This document shows positions 36,836 to 46,470 of a DNA stretch of 64,000 nt, in pieces; position 1 is the first letter of the stretch, and each line of letters starts with the position of its first letter. Source of the stretch: CAWJAP01 sp963834365 (GTDB lineage: Bacteria; Acidobacteriota; Vicinamibacteria; Vicinamibacterales; Vicinamibacteraceae); NCBI GenBank assembly GCA_963834365.1, contig CAWIBS010000030.1, positions 496,001 to 560,000 on the forward strand, given 5' to 3'. The position numbers and the translations under genes were made by a program. Below the pieces are notes generated by a model, which worked only from the letters and a program-made list of their open reading frames with translations, ran no database searches and was not told the DNA's origin.

Positions 36836-37345
36836 TCAGTCCGTAGAGCGTGCGAGCCGGTCGTTGGCAGCCGGACCAGCCGCAAGCCGCATGACGGCGT
36901 AGCCGAGCCCAATCATCCCGACGAACGTCGCGCTGATGGCCAGCACCGGCGCAATGCCGGAGCCAAAGGCGATCCAATTCGGAAAGACTGCCGCGGCGGC
37001 GTAGGTTCGTGCGGGCCCCACGACTGCCGCAACCAAGAGGGCCAAGACGAAGGCCGGCCACCCAAATCTGCGGACGAGCCGCCAGACGACGAGCAGGAGG
37101 GCCGAGCACGAAATGACGGAAGCAACGTAAACGAGCGACAGAAAGAGCGGCCTCCAGGTGATGCCCGCCTGCCACCAGCCCAGGGACTGCCCCGCTCGTA
37201 AGGCGCTCATGAGCGCCAAGCCGACGGCTGCACCGCCAGCGAGCGCGCCAGCCGCACGCCGCGCTGTCGCCCGCGAGAACCACGTTGCGGCTGCCAGCGC
37301 GAGACTGTACACCGCGATCATCGTCACGATTTCACCGGTCGTCAT
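36836..37345 (-). CDS. Small integral membrane protein, five predicted spans
   Basis: I do not recognise the family. 169 residues from ATG at 37345, with GAGGAG 9 bases upstream. Five hydrophobic segments: VTMIAVYSLALAAATWF, AAGALAGGAAVGLALMSAL, PLFLSLVYVASVISCSALLLVVW, FVLALLVAAVVGPARTYAAAAVFP, IAPVLAISATFVGMIGLGYAVMRLA. The start overlaps the end of the propeller gene by 14 bases, so it is probably co-translated with it. Lies 152 bp before STPK-1. Role in sensing or export can only be guessed from neighbours. Confidence 0.7.
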   Translation of the reverse strand: MTTGEIVTMIAVYSLALAAATWFSRATARRAAGALAGGAAVGLALMSALRAGQSLGWWQAGITWRPLFLSLVYVASVISCSALLLVVWRLVRRFGWPAFVLALLVAAVVGPARTYAAAAVFPNWIAFGSGIAPVLAISATFVGMIGLGYAVMRLAAGPAANDRLARSTD

Positions 37346-38726
37346 AGTGAGGACTCCTCGAAGCAGGGTGCCCGCCGACCGCCACGCCCGCGGGTTCGCG
37401 GCGCGTCCGGATGAAGACGTCGTAGTCGTAGATGAGGTCGTCGGAATCGATCGGGTGCCGGGATGAGAACGCCACCACGGCGCCAGTCGCATCGAGTGCT
37501 GCTCCAGCGCTCGCCTGCCACCACGGATCGGGTCCGGCCGTCGGTCCGCTGGCGCGCGTGACACGTTCGGTGAGCCTGTCGAACACGAACACGTCCGAAA
37601 CCAGATTCACATCGAGCAGGGAGGGGGAACAACGGCGAGCGCAGGCCAGATTCGATGCGTCCGAGGTGAAGGCCACATATCGCCCGTCTCCGGAGATGGC
37701 TGGAAACCGGCTGTGGCGATTGCCGGCACGGTTGTCGGCACCGCGACTGACCAGCGTGGTCCGGCCCGATACGGCGTCGTGAAGAAAGACGTCATCCGAT
37801 CGGTTGCCGTCGTGCGGGACGAGTTCGTCGGCCGTCGCGACGAACGCCACGAACCGCCCATCGGTACTGATTGCCGGGTACGAGCTGGAGCCAGTTGTCG
37901 ATTCGGCCCTTGCTCGTTCGACTCACTGCCCGCGTCGCGCCGCTCCAGAGATCGCGGACGAAGACCCGCCGATACTGGCTGGATCTGGCAGTTCCAGCCG
38001 GCTCCGCATCGTCCAGCGGCGCCGTGGAGGAAAAGGCGACGTATCGACCGTCGCCACTGACCGCAGGAGAAGCGCTGGATCCGAGGGGCGGCTGCTTGCC
38101 GTGGCCGTCTACGCTCACGCGCGAGATTGTGTCGCGCTCGACATCGAGCGCGTAGACGTCCGGCGCCGGTCCATTACGTGTCGTCAGCCGGACACGAGAT
38201 TGGTGGCCGAAGACTCGAAGACGATCACCCGACCATCGTCGTTGATGTCCGGGTTCGTGCTCCATCGATTGCCCGGTGCACCGTCGGGCCCTCTGGAGAC
38301 CAGAGCCATCGTTCCAGTCTGGCGATCCCGCAGGATCACTTGCACGACGCCAGGAAGGCTTCGGCCCGGGAAGAGATCGGTGGCCGCGGATTCGAACACC
38401 AGGTAACGGCCGTCACCACTGAGCCGCGGATGCGCGCTCGACCCGTTTGCCGATTCACCCTGCCACGACTGGCTCTCCAGCGTCAGCCGATCCGAGAGCC
38501 TGTCCAGCACGTAGACGTCCGGCAGCGTGTTGGTGTCGAGGGGTGACAACCTGGCCCATGACTCGAACGCGACGAATCGTCCGTCGGCACTCACATCGAC
38601 AGTCGGTGGACCCGGGTGTCGAGCCGCGTATCGCTGCACCGCGACTCCGGTGACCACGGGCAACGCCTCCGGGTTGAGGACACCCATCGCCATGGCGCAC
38701 GCCCACGACATCGTCGTGCCCTTCAT
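37332..38726 (-). CDS. Exported TolB/WD40-like beta-propeller protein (frame changes inside)
   Basis: ATG at 38726 overlaps the upstream stop (TGATG). MSWACAMAMGVLNPEALPVVTG is a possible export signal. The rest is a series of propeller blades of the type VSADGRFVAFESWARLSPLDTN..PDVYVLDRLSDR, LSGDGRYLVFESAATDLFPG, INDDGRVIVFESSATNLVSG, VSGDGRYVAFSSTAPLDD, ISGDGRYVAFTSDASNL and VVAFSSRHPIDSDDLIYDYDVFIRTRRE. Frames change near 38195 and 37870. It has no kinase domain. Such propellers bind peptides or sugars; here the partner may be the HExxH protein encoded just upstream or the kinase downstream (inference). Confidence 0.8.
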
Positions 38727-39318
38727 CACTGCACCGAGCTGCAGGAAAAGGAGGCGCCCGCGCGCGCCGGTAAACTCGGCGGCGACCATGAGACCTGTCC
38801 GGCGTGCGCGTTGCGTCTCGTAATGACCGTTGCCCACGTCTTGAACTCCGTGACCGTGCCGGCCTGCCTGCGCAGCGAGCCGTCGGCAGGTCGGCGCCGT
38901 CGAGTTGCTCGAGGATGTGCTCGAACTCGTGGGCAATGACTTCGACGAGCTCCCGTGGAATCGAGCGAATTGACGCGGATCTCCGCCCGGCGAAGGAGCC
39001 CCCCGTCCGACGTCAGCACGGTGCGCAGCTCGCGTCGACGAGGGGCACCCGTCGAAGCAGTAACCGAGCGTGACGACGAGCGGCGCTTCGGCCGCGATCC
39101 TCGCCGACTGGCGGCGGAACGTCGGCGATCGATGCCACGCGTCATCGACCACGCGCGCGAGGTCGCCTTCGACGCGGATGGCACGCAACGAGTGATCTGC
39201 ACACAACTCGAGCCGCCCGCCGTCGGCGTCGGTACCGTCGAAGCCCGAGGATGCGCGAGGCGTGCAGGCAGGCGAGCCAGGTGAACAGCGGCACGATCAG
39301 AGCCCGTCGAATTCGCAT
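38726..39318 (-). CDS. Small secreted HExxH protein, copy 3 (frame changes inside)
   Basis: ATG at 39318 gives RALIVPLFTWLACLHASRI, a signal peptide, then in another frame LELCADHSLRAIRVEGDLARVVDDAWHRSPTFRRQSARIAAEAPLVVTLGY, and later ELVEVIAHEFEHILEQLDGADL, i.e. a HExxH zinc-protease motif, followed by VQDVGNGHYETQRARRTGLMVAAEF. It shares the layout of the genes at 49592 and 50286: W-x-SPTFR block, IAHE-EH-LE block, ET-RA block. Frames change near 39250, 39030, 38960 and 38740. It is divergent from STPK-2 (119 bp apart) and overlaps the propeller gene at TGATG. No named family is recognised. Confidence 0.72.
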
Positions 39319-39436
39319 GCTTCGAGGCTACCGGGCTCAATGCGAGGAGTCGCAGGCCCTCGTCCGGGTCTGGTCAGGCTTATGGCAGGAACGCGATACA
39401 ATTCCGGACCTACGCCCCCTGTCTGAGAGCCGAGCC

Positions 39437-41976
39437 TTGGCGTTCACCGCTGGCGCGCGTGTCGGGCCCTACGAGCTCCTCTCGCGAATCGGCGCCGGGG
39501 GCATGGGCGAAGTGTTTCGAGGGCGAGACACACGGCTGGATCGGCCCGTCGCCATCAAGCTGCTGTCGTCTGCACACGAACCCAGCCCGAAGCAGCTCGA
39601 GCGCTTTCATCTCGAAGCGCGCGCGATTTCGCGCGTCAGCCATCCGCACATCTGCGCGCTGTACGACGTCGGGCAGCAGGACGGCGTCGCGTTCCTCGTG
39701 ATGGAGCTGCTCGAGGGCGAGACGCTGGCGGATCGCCTGGAACGCGGTCCGGTGCCGTTCGACCGCGCGCTCCTCCTGGGCGCGCAGATTGCCGAAGCGC
39801 TCGACGCCGCACACGTCCACGGCATCACGCATCGTGACCTCAAGCCGGCGAACGTCATGCTGACGCGCGATGGCGTGAAGCTCCTCGACTTCGGGCTGGC
39901 GAAGCTTCGGGGCGCTGACGGGGATGCGACCGACGCGACGAGGAGCTTCACGACTCTCACGGAAGAGGGTGTCGCAGTCGGCACACTGCCCTACATGGCC
40001 CCTGAACAGGTCGAGGGAAGGGGCGCGGACGAGCGAACGGATATCTTCGCCCTCGGCATCGTCCTCTTCGAGATGACGACAGGGCGTCGCCCGTTCCAGG
40101 GGGCCAGCCGGGCCAGCCTCACGGCAGCGATTCTCACGGAGCGGCCACCGCTCGTCTCCACGCTGCTCGGAACCGCGCCTCCAGCCGTTGATCGGGTCAT
40201 CGAGAAGTGTCTGGCGAAGGATCCGGACGAGCGCTGGCAGTCCGCCCGCGACCTGGCGTCGGAGCTGCGATGGATTGGCGAAGGCAGCGGCCTCCGGCAG
40301 GTCGCTTCCGCACCGGACGGCCGCCGGGGTCGGTCTCGTTACGCGCTGGTCCTGGCAGCGCTAGCAGGAGTCCTCATCGGAGCGGGTGGGCTCTGGATGC
40401 TCGGCAGGCAGCGGCCGCTGGCCGCCAGCGCCACGTCGGTACCGCGCTTCACCCAACTGACCTTTCGCGCCGGGACGCTCATCTCCGCGCGATTCGCGCC
40501 CGACGGTCAGACCATCGTCTACAGCGCCGCCTGGCAGGGAGGGCCGCAGGCGCTGTACATGGTGCGGCAGGGCAACGTCGAATCGCGGCCGCTCGGCATC
40601 GAGCAGACGAAGCTCGTCGGCATCTCGTCATCGAGCGAGCTGGCGTTTCTCCGCGCCAGCCACTTCTCGCCCCTCCTGTATTCAGTCGCGGGCACGCTCT
40701 CGCGCGTGTCGCTGACCGGCGGCGCGCCACGAGAGGTGCTCGAGGATGTCGTCGGCGCGGACTGGATCCCGGGGGCACAGGACTTTGCGATCGTCCGGGC
40801 GACATCGTGTCGAGTTTCCCGCCGGCAAGACCATCTACGAATCGGAACGTTCGCTCCATGGCGGGCGCGTCTCGCCTGCCGGCGATCGCATCGTCCTCAG
40901 TGAAGGCGGTGACATCGTCGTGCTCGATCGCGCGGGCCGAAGGACTGTCCTGTCCACGGGCTGGGCCCATGTCGGCGGGATGGGCTGGTCACCGAAGGGC
41001 GACGAGGTCTGGTTCTCCGCTGCGGCCGACACCGTGCGGCCGATGCTCAAGGCCGCGTCGATGTCAGGCGCCGTCCGCGTGCTCCTCCAGACGCCTCCGG
41101 GCATGTGGGATCTTGCTGATGTGCTCCCGGATGGCCGCGCCCTCCTCGTGAATCATTACGTGGGCGGTGACATTGCCTGCCTCCCGCCCGGGGAAACGCG
41201 TCCCCGCGATTTGGGCTGGCTGTCGGGTTCAATCCCGGTAGCGCTTTCTGCTGACGGAGCGAACCTGCTCATTGGCGAGTGGTACGCAAGGCTGACGTAC
41301 ATTCGAAGGACCGACGGTTCCGACGCGGTCCGACTCGCGGATACCTATCCGCTGGACCTGTCCCGCGACGGGCGGTTCGCACTCGTCGATTCCAAGGGAC
41401 CCGAACGGTGGCTGGCGATTCCGACCGGAGCGGGGACACCGAAGCCAGTGCCGCGCGGATCGTTCGAGCAGGCCGACGACCCGCACTTCCTGCCCGACGG
41501 CGCCCGCATCTCCTTCAGCGCGTCGGAGAAGGGGACGACCAGCGCGCCTCTACGTGCAGTCGCTGGCCGACGGGACCGTTCGCGCGATTTCGCCAGACGG
41601 GCTTCAGACGACGGGCGGGCTCCCGACGCCGGATGGCCAATCCGTCCTGGGCCGATCGAACGGCGTCAGCGCCATCTATCCCATCGACGGCGGCAAGACA
41701 CGGCCTCTGCCGGCCGTCACCGCCGACGATGAGCCCATCCAGTGGAGCGCGGATGGCCGGCTGCTATACGTGCGTCCTCGAAGCGTCTGGCCGCCCGCGG
41801 TTGAGCGCGTCGATGTCCACACGGGCGCCCGTGCGCGGTGGCTCACACTCGTGCCGTCGGATCCAGTCGGCTTCGACAACGCCTTCAGCGTGCGGATCAC
41901 GCCGGACGGCAAGTGCTATTGCTTCGACTACGGCCGGGTTCTGTCGACACTCTTCCTCGTCGAAGGGCTCAGATGA
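39437..41976 (+). CDS. Ser/Thr protein kinase with C-terminal propeller, STPK-2 (frame changes in propeller)
   Basis: The kinase domain is intact: FTAGARVGPYELLSRIGAGGMGEVFRGRDTRLDRPVAIKLL, HVHGITHRDLKPANVMLTRDGVKLLDFGLAKL, GVAVGTLPYMAPEQVEGRGADERTDIFALGIVLFEM. TTG at 39437 is the likely start (LAFTAGARVGPYE matches the usual MALTAGTRLGPYE). One membrane span, YALVLAALAGVLIGAGGLWML, about residue 310, then a propeller (FAPDGQTIVYSAAWQGGPQALYM, GGMGWSPKGDEVWFSA, ALSADGANLLIGEWYARLTYI, FLPDGARISFSASEKG) ending STLFLVEGLR. Frames change near 40805 and 41545. A TACAAT box lies at 39397-39402. Its stop overlaps the start of the winged-helix-FHA gene (ATGA). Confidence 0.92.
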
Positions 41977-42650
41977 CGACCGAACGCGTGCGCTTCGCAG
42001 AGTTCGTGCTCGACCTGCGCACGCGCGAGCTGCTGCGCGGCGACGACCAGGTCGTGCTCTCACCGAAGGCGCTCCAGCTCCTCGAGATTCTCGTGCTCAA
42101 TCGTCCCACCGCGCTGTCCAAGTCCGACCTTCAGAACCGATTGTGGCCCGATACGTTCGTGCTCGAGAAGAACCTCGCGAACCTGGTCAGCGAGATTCGA
42201 GAAGGGCTCGACGACGATGCGGCGCACCCACGGTTCATCCGGACCGTGCCTCGCTTCGGCTACGCGTTCCTGGAGAAGTCGAAAGAATCGGGGCACGATC
42301 GCCCGGGCGCGCTGGACACGAATCGGGACGCACGCTTCCGTCTGGTCTGGAGCGGCGGACGCGTCGCGCTCGGCGACGGGGCGCACGTTCTGGGCCGCGA
42401 TCCCGATCTCGCGCTCTTCCTCGACTCCCCCACCGTCTCCCGGCGTCACGCGATCGTGAGGATCTCGGGCACGGAGGCCACGATCGAGGATCTGGGGAGC
42501 AAGAACGGCACGTTCATCGATGAACGCCCCTGCGACGCACCAGCGCCTCTCGTCGAGGGGAATGTCATTCGCGTCGGATCGGTCACGTTGCGGGTGCGAC
42601 TGGTGCGCGCGCTCGGATCGACCATGACCGGATCGCGGTCTCGCAGGTGA
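41973..42650 (+). CDS. Winged-helix transcriptional regulator fused to an FHA domain
   Basis: 225 residues, intact. N-terminal OmpR/CadC-type winged helix: VRFAEFVLDLRTRELLRGDDQVVLSPKALQLLEILVLNRPTALSKSDLQNRLWPDTFVLEKNLANLVSEIREGLDDDAAHPRFIRTVPRFGYAF. C-terminal FHA domain from about residue 115: HVLGRDPDLALFLDSPTVSRRHAIVRISGTEATIEDLGSKNGTFIDERP, with the conserved GRD, SRRHA and SKNGT phosphothreonine-binding elements. ATGA overlap with STPK-2 implies coupling. Expected working (inference): STPK-2 phosphorylates a Thr peptide read by the FHA domain, linking the outside propeller to promoter control. Confidence 0.93.
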   Translation: MTTERVRFAEFVLDLRTRELLRGDDQVVLSPKALQLLEILVLNRPTALSKSDLQNRLWPDTFVLEKNLANLVSEIREGLDDDAAHPRFIRTVPRFGYAFLEKSKESGHDRPGALDTNRDARFRLVWSGGRVALGDGAHVLGRDPDLALFLDSPTVSRRHAIVRISGTEATIEDLGSKNGTFIDERPCDAPAPLVEGNVIRVGSVTLRVRLVRALGSTMTGSRSRR

Positions 42651-42690
42651 AGCCGCGACGCGTGACCGTCGCATTGCCCAGCCTCGAGCG

Positions 42691-45600
42691 ATGACACGCT
42701 ACTCGGCCGATTCCGACTCACCTGGATCTCCCGGCCCTCGAGGCCGCCGCGCTCGAGCGATGGCAGCGCGAGCGCACGTTCGAGCGATCGGTCGAGCAAC
42801 GCGCCGGACGCGCCCCTGTACGCGTTCGACGATGGGCCGCCGTTCGCGACCGGACTCCCGCACTACGGGCACATCCTGACGTCGTACATGAAGGACGTCG
42901 TGCCGCGCTACTTCACGATGCGCGGCCGCCGCGTGCCTCGCCGCTGGGGGTGGGACTGCCACGGACTGCCGGTCGAGTACGAGGTCGAGAAGGAGCTCGG
43001 CCTCTCCGGCCGCGGCGACATCGTGGCCCTGGGGCTGGCGCGCTTCACGGAGGCGTGCCGGTCGCTCGTGTTGCGCTACGCCGACGAATGGGAGCGCGAT
43101 CGTCACCCGGCTCGGACGCTGGGTCGATTTCGGCGATGCCTACAAGACGATGGACCGTTCGTACATGGAATCGGTCCTGTGGGCGTTCCGCCGGCTGCAC
43201 GAGCTCGGCCTGGTGTACGAGGGTCACAAGGTCGTTCCTTACTGCATCGCGCTGCCAGACGCCGCTTTCGAACTTCGAGGCCAGGCTCGATGACGCCTAC
43301 AGGCCGCGAACCGATCTGTCCTGCATCGTCAAGTTCCGCCTCGCCGATGATCGCAGCGCATCACTGCTGGCGTGGACGACCACGCCGTGGACGCTGCCGT
43401 CGAACGTCGCGCTCGCGGTCAATCCAGACCTCGACTACGTGGAGTTCGTCACCGGCGCGGAGCGGGTGTGGGTCGCCGCGAATGCCGCGGCTCGCTTTCC
43501 ACAGCTGACCGCACCAGCGCGGCGCGCGAAAGGCCGCGACCTCGTCGGCTGGCGATACGCGCCGCTGTTTCCCGTATTTCTCGTCCACGCCGAACGCCTT
43601 CGTCGTGCTCGCCGCCGACTTCGTCTCGGCGGATGAGGGAACCGGCATCGTGCATCTCGCGCCAGCCTTCGGCGAAGACGACGAGATCGGTGTGCCGCGA
43701 CGCCGGACATCGCCGGACCTCAGCCGGTCCTGGATGACGGGACGTTTGCGCGCGAGGTCGCCGACTTCAGCGGGCGCCAGCGTCCTCGAGGTCGTCGCCC
43801 GGCATCGTGTCCTGGCTGGCGCAGCATGAGCTGCTGTTCGAGCAGTTCGACCACCTGCACGACTATCCCCACTGCTGGCGCTGCGATCGGCCCCTGATCT
43901 ACCGCGCCGTGCGGTCCTGGTTCGTGCGAGTCACCGCGCTGAAGGAGAGCGCTGCTCGCGCACAACCAGGAGATCAACTGGGTGCCCGGGCACGTTCGCG
44001 ACGGCCGGTTCGGCCAGTGGCTCGAGAACGCGCGCGACTGGGCGATCTCGCGCAATCGATTCTGGGGCTCGCCGATTCCGGTGTGGCGATGTGACGGTGT
44101 GCGCGAACGCCGCGGTCATCGGCAGCGTGAACGACCTGGAGACGCGCGCCGGCCGCGCCGTGCCGGACCTGCACCGCCCGTACATCGACGAGGTCACGTT
44201 TCCCTGCGATCGCTGCGGCGCGGTCATGGTGCGCGTGCCGGAGGTGCTCGACTGCTGGTTCGAATCGGGCTCGATGCCGTTCGCGCAGCTGCACTACCCG
44301 TTCGAGCGGCAGGCGGAGTTCGCGGCGACGTTCCCGGCCGACTTCATCGTCGAATACGTGGCGCAGACCCGCGGCTGGTTCTACACGCTGCACGTCCTGG
44401 CGGCGGCGCTGTTCGATAGGCAGGCGTTCGACAACGCCGTGTGCCACGGCGTGCTGCTCGGATGCGGATGGCCGCAAGATGTCGAAGCGGCTGAAGAACT
44501 ACCCGGATCCGATGGATGTCGTGGCGCAGCACGGCTCGGACGCCTTGCGCATCGCGCTGCTCTCGTCGCCCGTCGTCCGCGGGATCGACATCCGGTTCAA
44601 TGAAGACGCCGTTCGGGACGCCGCGCGGCGGTTCGTCATTCCGCTCTGGAATGCGTTCCACTACTTCACGTCCTACGCGGCGCTCGACGGGTTCGAGCCG
44701 TGCGGCCGGTTGGAGGTGCTGTCGCCGCTCGATCGGTACCTCCTCCACGAGACCGAACGCGTGCGGCTGTCGGTCGAGACGGCGATGGAGCGGTACGACT
44801 TCGGCGCGGCGTATGACGCCATCGAAACGTTCATCGAGACGCTCAGCGGATGGTACCTGCGCTTGAGCCGGTCGAAGGCGTGGAGCAGTGAACCCTCGGC
44901 CGCGAAACGCTCGTGCTACGAGGTGCTCCACCTCTCGCTCGAGACGACGGCGCGCGTGGTCGCGCCGTTCATGCCGTTCGTCGCCGACGCGTTGTACCAG
45001 ATCGCTCGGCTCGCCGGAGTCGGTGCATCTGGCCGACTGGCCCTCGGCGCGTCCCGACTGGACGGACGAACGCGCTCGCCGGCGAGATGCGGCGCGGTGC
45101 GGACGATCGTGCGCCTGGCGAGAAGCGTTCGCGAACGCCTGCGCGTCAAGCACCGGCACCCGCTGCCGGCGTTGTACGTCGCTGGCGTCGATCCGTCGGT
45201 GCTGGCCGCATATGGCGACCTGCTCAGGCAAGAGGTCAACATCAAGCACGTGGACGTCCTGGCGGCACCGGATCGATACGTCACGAGGGCCGTGCGACTG
45301 AACACGCCGGAGCTCGGCAAACGCCTGAAGCAGCGCCTGCCGGCGCTTCAGCGAGCCGTTGCGGCCGGGGATTACGTCATCGATCCCGACGGGACCCTCA
45401 ACGCGGCCGGTGTGGTGGTGGACTCCCGCGACTACTCGTACCGGATGGAGGTCACCGGCCAGGGCGAGGCGGCGGCCGCGGAAGGACGCGTGGTCGTCCT
45501 GTTGGACATCACGCGCGATGACGGTCTGCGCCTGGAGGGCGACGCGCGCGATCTGAACCGCATGATTCAGGACCTCCGAAAGCAGGCGCGGCTTCGTTAC

Positions 45601-45825
45601 TCCGACCGGATCGTGCTGTCGATCACGGGAAGCGGCCTCGAGCCTCTCCTGGATGCCTTTGGTCCATGGCTCACCGAGCAGGCACTGGCCGCCGCCTTGA
45701 CCACGACCCCGTTGCCCGATCCTGTCGCGTCCGGTTCCGTGAGGCTCGGCACGGGCCCTACCGACGTGGCCATTGCGCTCGCGGTTTCCGACCGGGGCTC
45801 GCCGTCCGCTGAATCGCCGTCATAG
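42691..45825 (+). CDS. ileS: Isoleucine-tRNA ligase, IleS2-like (many frame changes)
   Basis: Charges tRNA-Ile. ATG at 42691, then LDLPALEAAALERWQRERTFERS, FDDGPPFATGLPHYGHILTSYMKDVVPRYFTMRGRRVPRRWGWDCHGLPVEYEVEKELG (HIGH motif as HYGH), TTPWTLPSNVALAVNPDLDYV, SADEGTGIVHLAPAFGEDD, WVPGHVRDGRFGQWLENARDWAISRNRFWGSPIPVW, and KMSKR as RKMSKRLKNYPDPMDVV across a frame fault near 44475. At least eight frame faults lie between 42700 and 45060. The KMSKRLKNYPDP form and long C-terminal domain point to the eukaryote-like IleS2 type that tolerates mupirocin in known examples. About 1,040 residues. Convergent with the sigma factor gene. Confidence 0.92.
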
Positions 45826-45838
45826 CACTAACCCCACA

Positions 45839-45887
45839 GTTCACTGGTGTTGACAATGTGGCGCGGGCCTTTAGGCCTGCCCGGGTT
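45839..45887. repeat. Half copy of dispersed repeat family B at ileS/sigma convergent ends
   Basis: AGTTCACTGGTGTTGACAAT followed by the hairpin CGGGCC-TTTA-GGCCTGCCCGGG and TTTT. Matches one half of the 112-115-bp elements at 56235 and 61497. The hairpin followed by TTTT can act as a terminator for ileS, and the opposite strand supplies the last codons (PGQA, stop) of the sigma factor gene. Confidence 0.8.
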
Positions 45888-46446
45888 TTCTCGTGAGCTC
45901 CCCATACAGCCACGCCCGCGCGGCGGTCCAGTCGCGCTCGACGGTGGCGATCGAGATGTCGAGCACCTGGCCGATCTCGTGCAACGAAAGGCCGGCGAAA
46001 AAGCGCATCTCGGCGACCCGGCCCTTGCGGGGATCGAATTCGAAGAGCCGCGTGAGCGCGCGATCCAGATCGAGGATCTCCACGTCCCGCGCCGCGAACC
46101 CGGCCACGTCCTCGTCGAGCGTCAGCCGCTTCCATTGGCCGGAGCGCTTGGCCATCTTGCCGGCGCGCGCGTGGTCCACGAGGATGCGCCGCATCATCCG
46201 GGAGGCGATCGCAAAGAACTGTGCACGGTTGATCCACCCCGCACGCGTCTGATCAACCAGCCGCAGGTACGCTTCGTGGACGAGCGCCGTGGCCTGGAGG
46301 GTGTGGCCGACCCGCTCGCGCCGGAGATGGGCGGCGGCGCGACGCCGGAGCTCGCCGTAGACGACCGGCATCAGCTCCTCGCGCGCCGCGTCGTCTCCCC
46401 CGGTCCAGGCCTGCAGGAGAGCGGTGATGTCGTCGCGAGGCTTCAT
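45871..46446 (-). CDS. ECF-type RNA polymerase sigma factor (Sigma70_ECF family)
   Basis: 191 residues from ATG at 46446 (a TTG at 46458 would add four). Region 2: YGELRRRAAAHLRRERVGHTLQATALVHEAYLRLVDQTRAGWINRAQFFAIASRMMRRILVDHAR; region 4: DRALTRLFEFDPRKGRVAEMRFFAGLSLHEIGQVLDISIATVERDWTAARAWLY. This wording (LQATALVHEAYLRL, GLSxxEIxxxLxxSxxTVxRDWxxARAWL) defines the Acidobacteria/Planctomycete-rich group PF07638. It starts 24 bp after STPK-3, so it is probably co-transcribed with and controlled by that kinase. Intact; its last residues come from a repeat element. Confidence 0.93.
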   Translation of the reverse strand: MKPRDDITALLQAWTGGDDAAREELMPVVYGELRRRAAAHLRRERVGHTLQATALVHEAYLRLVDQTRAGWINRAQFFAIASRMMRRILVDHARAGKMAKRSGQWKRLTLDEDVAGFAARDVEILDLDRALTRLFEFDPRKGRVAEMRFFAGLSLHEIGQVLDISIATVERDWTAARAWLYGELTRKPGQA

Positions 46447-46470
46447 TCGCGCGAGCAACTCTGGAAGACG

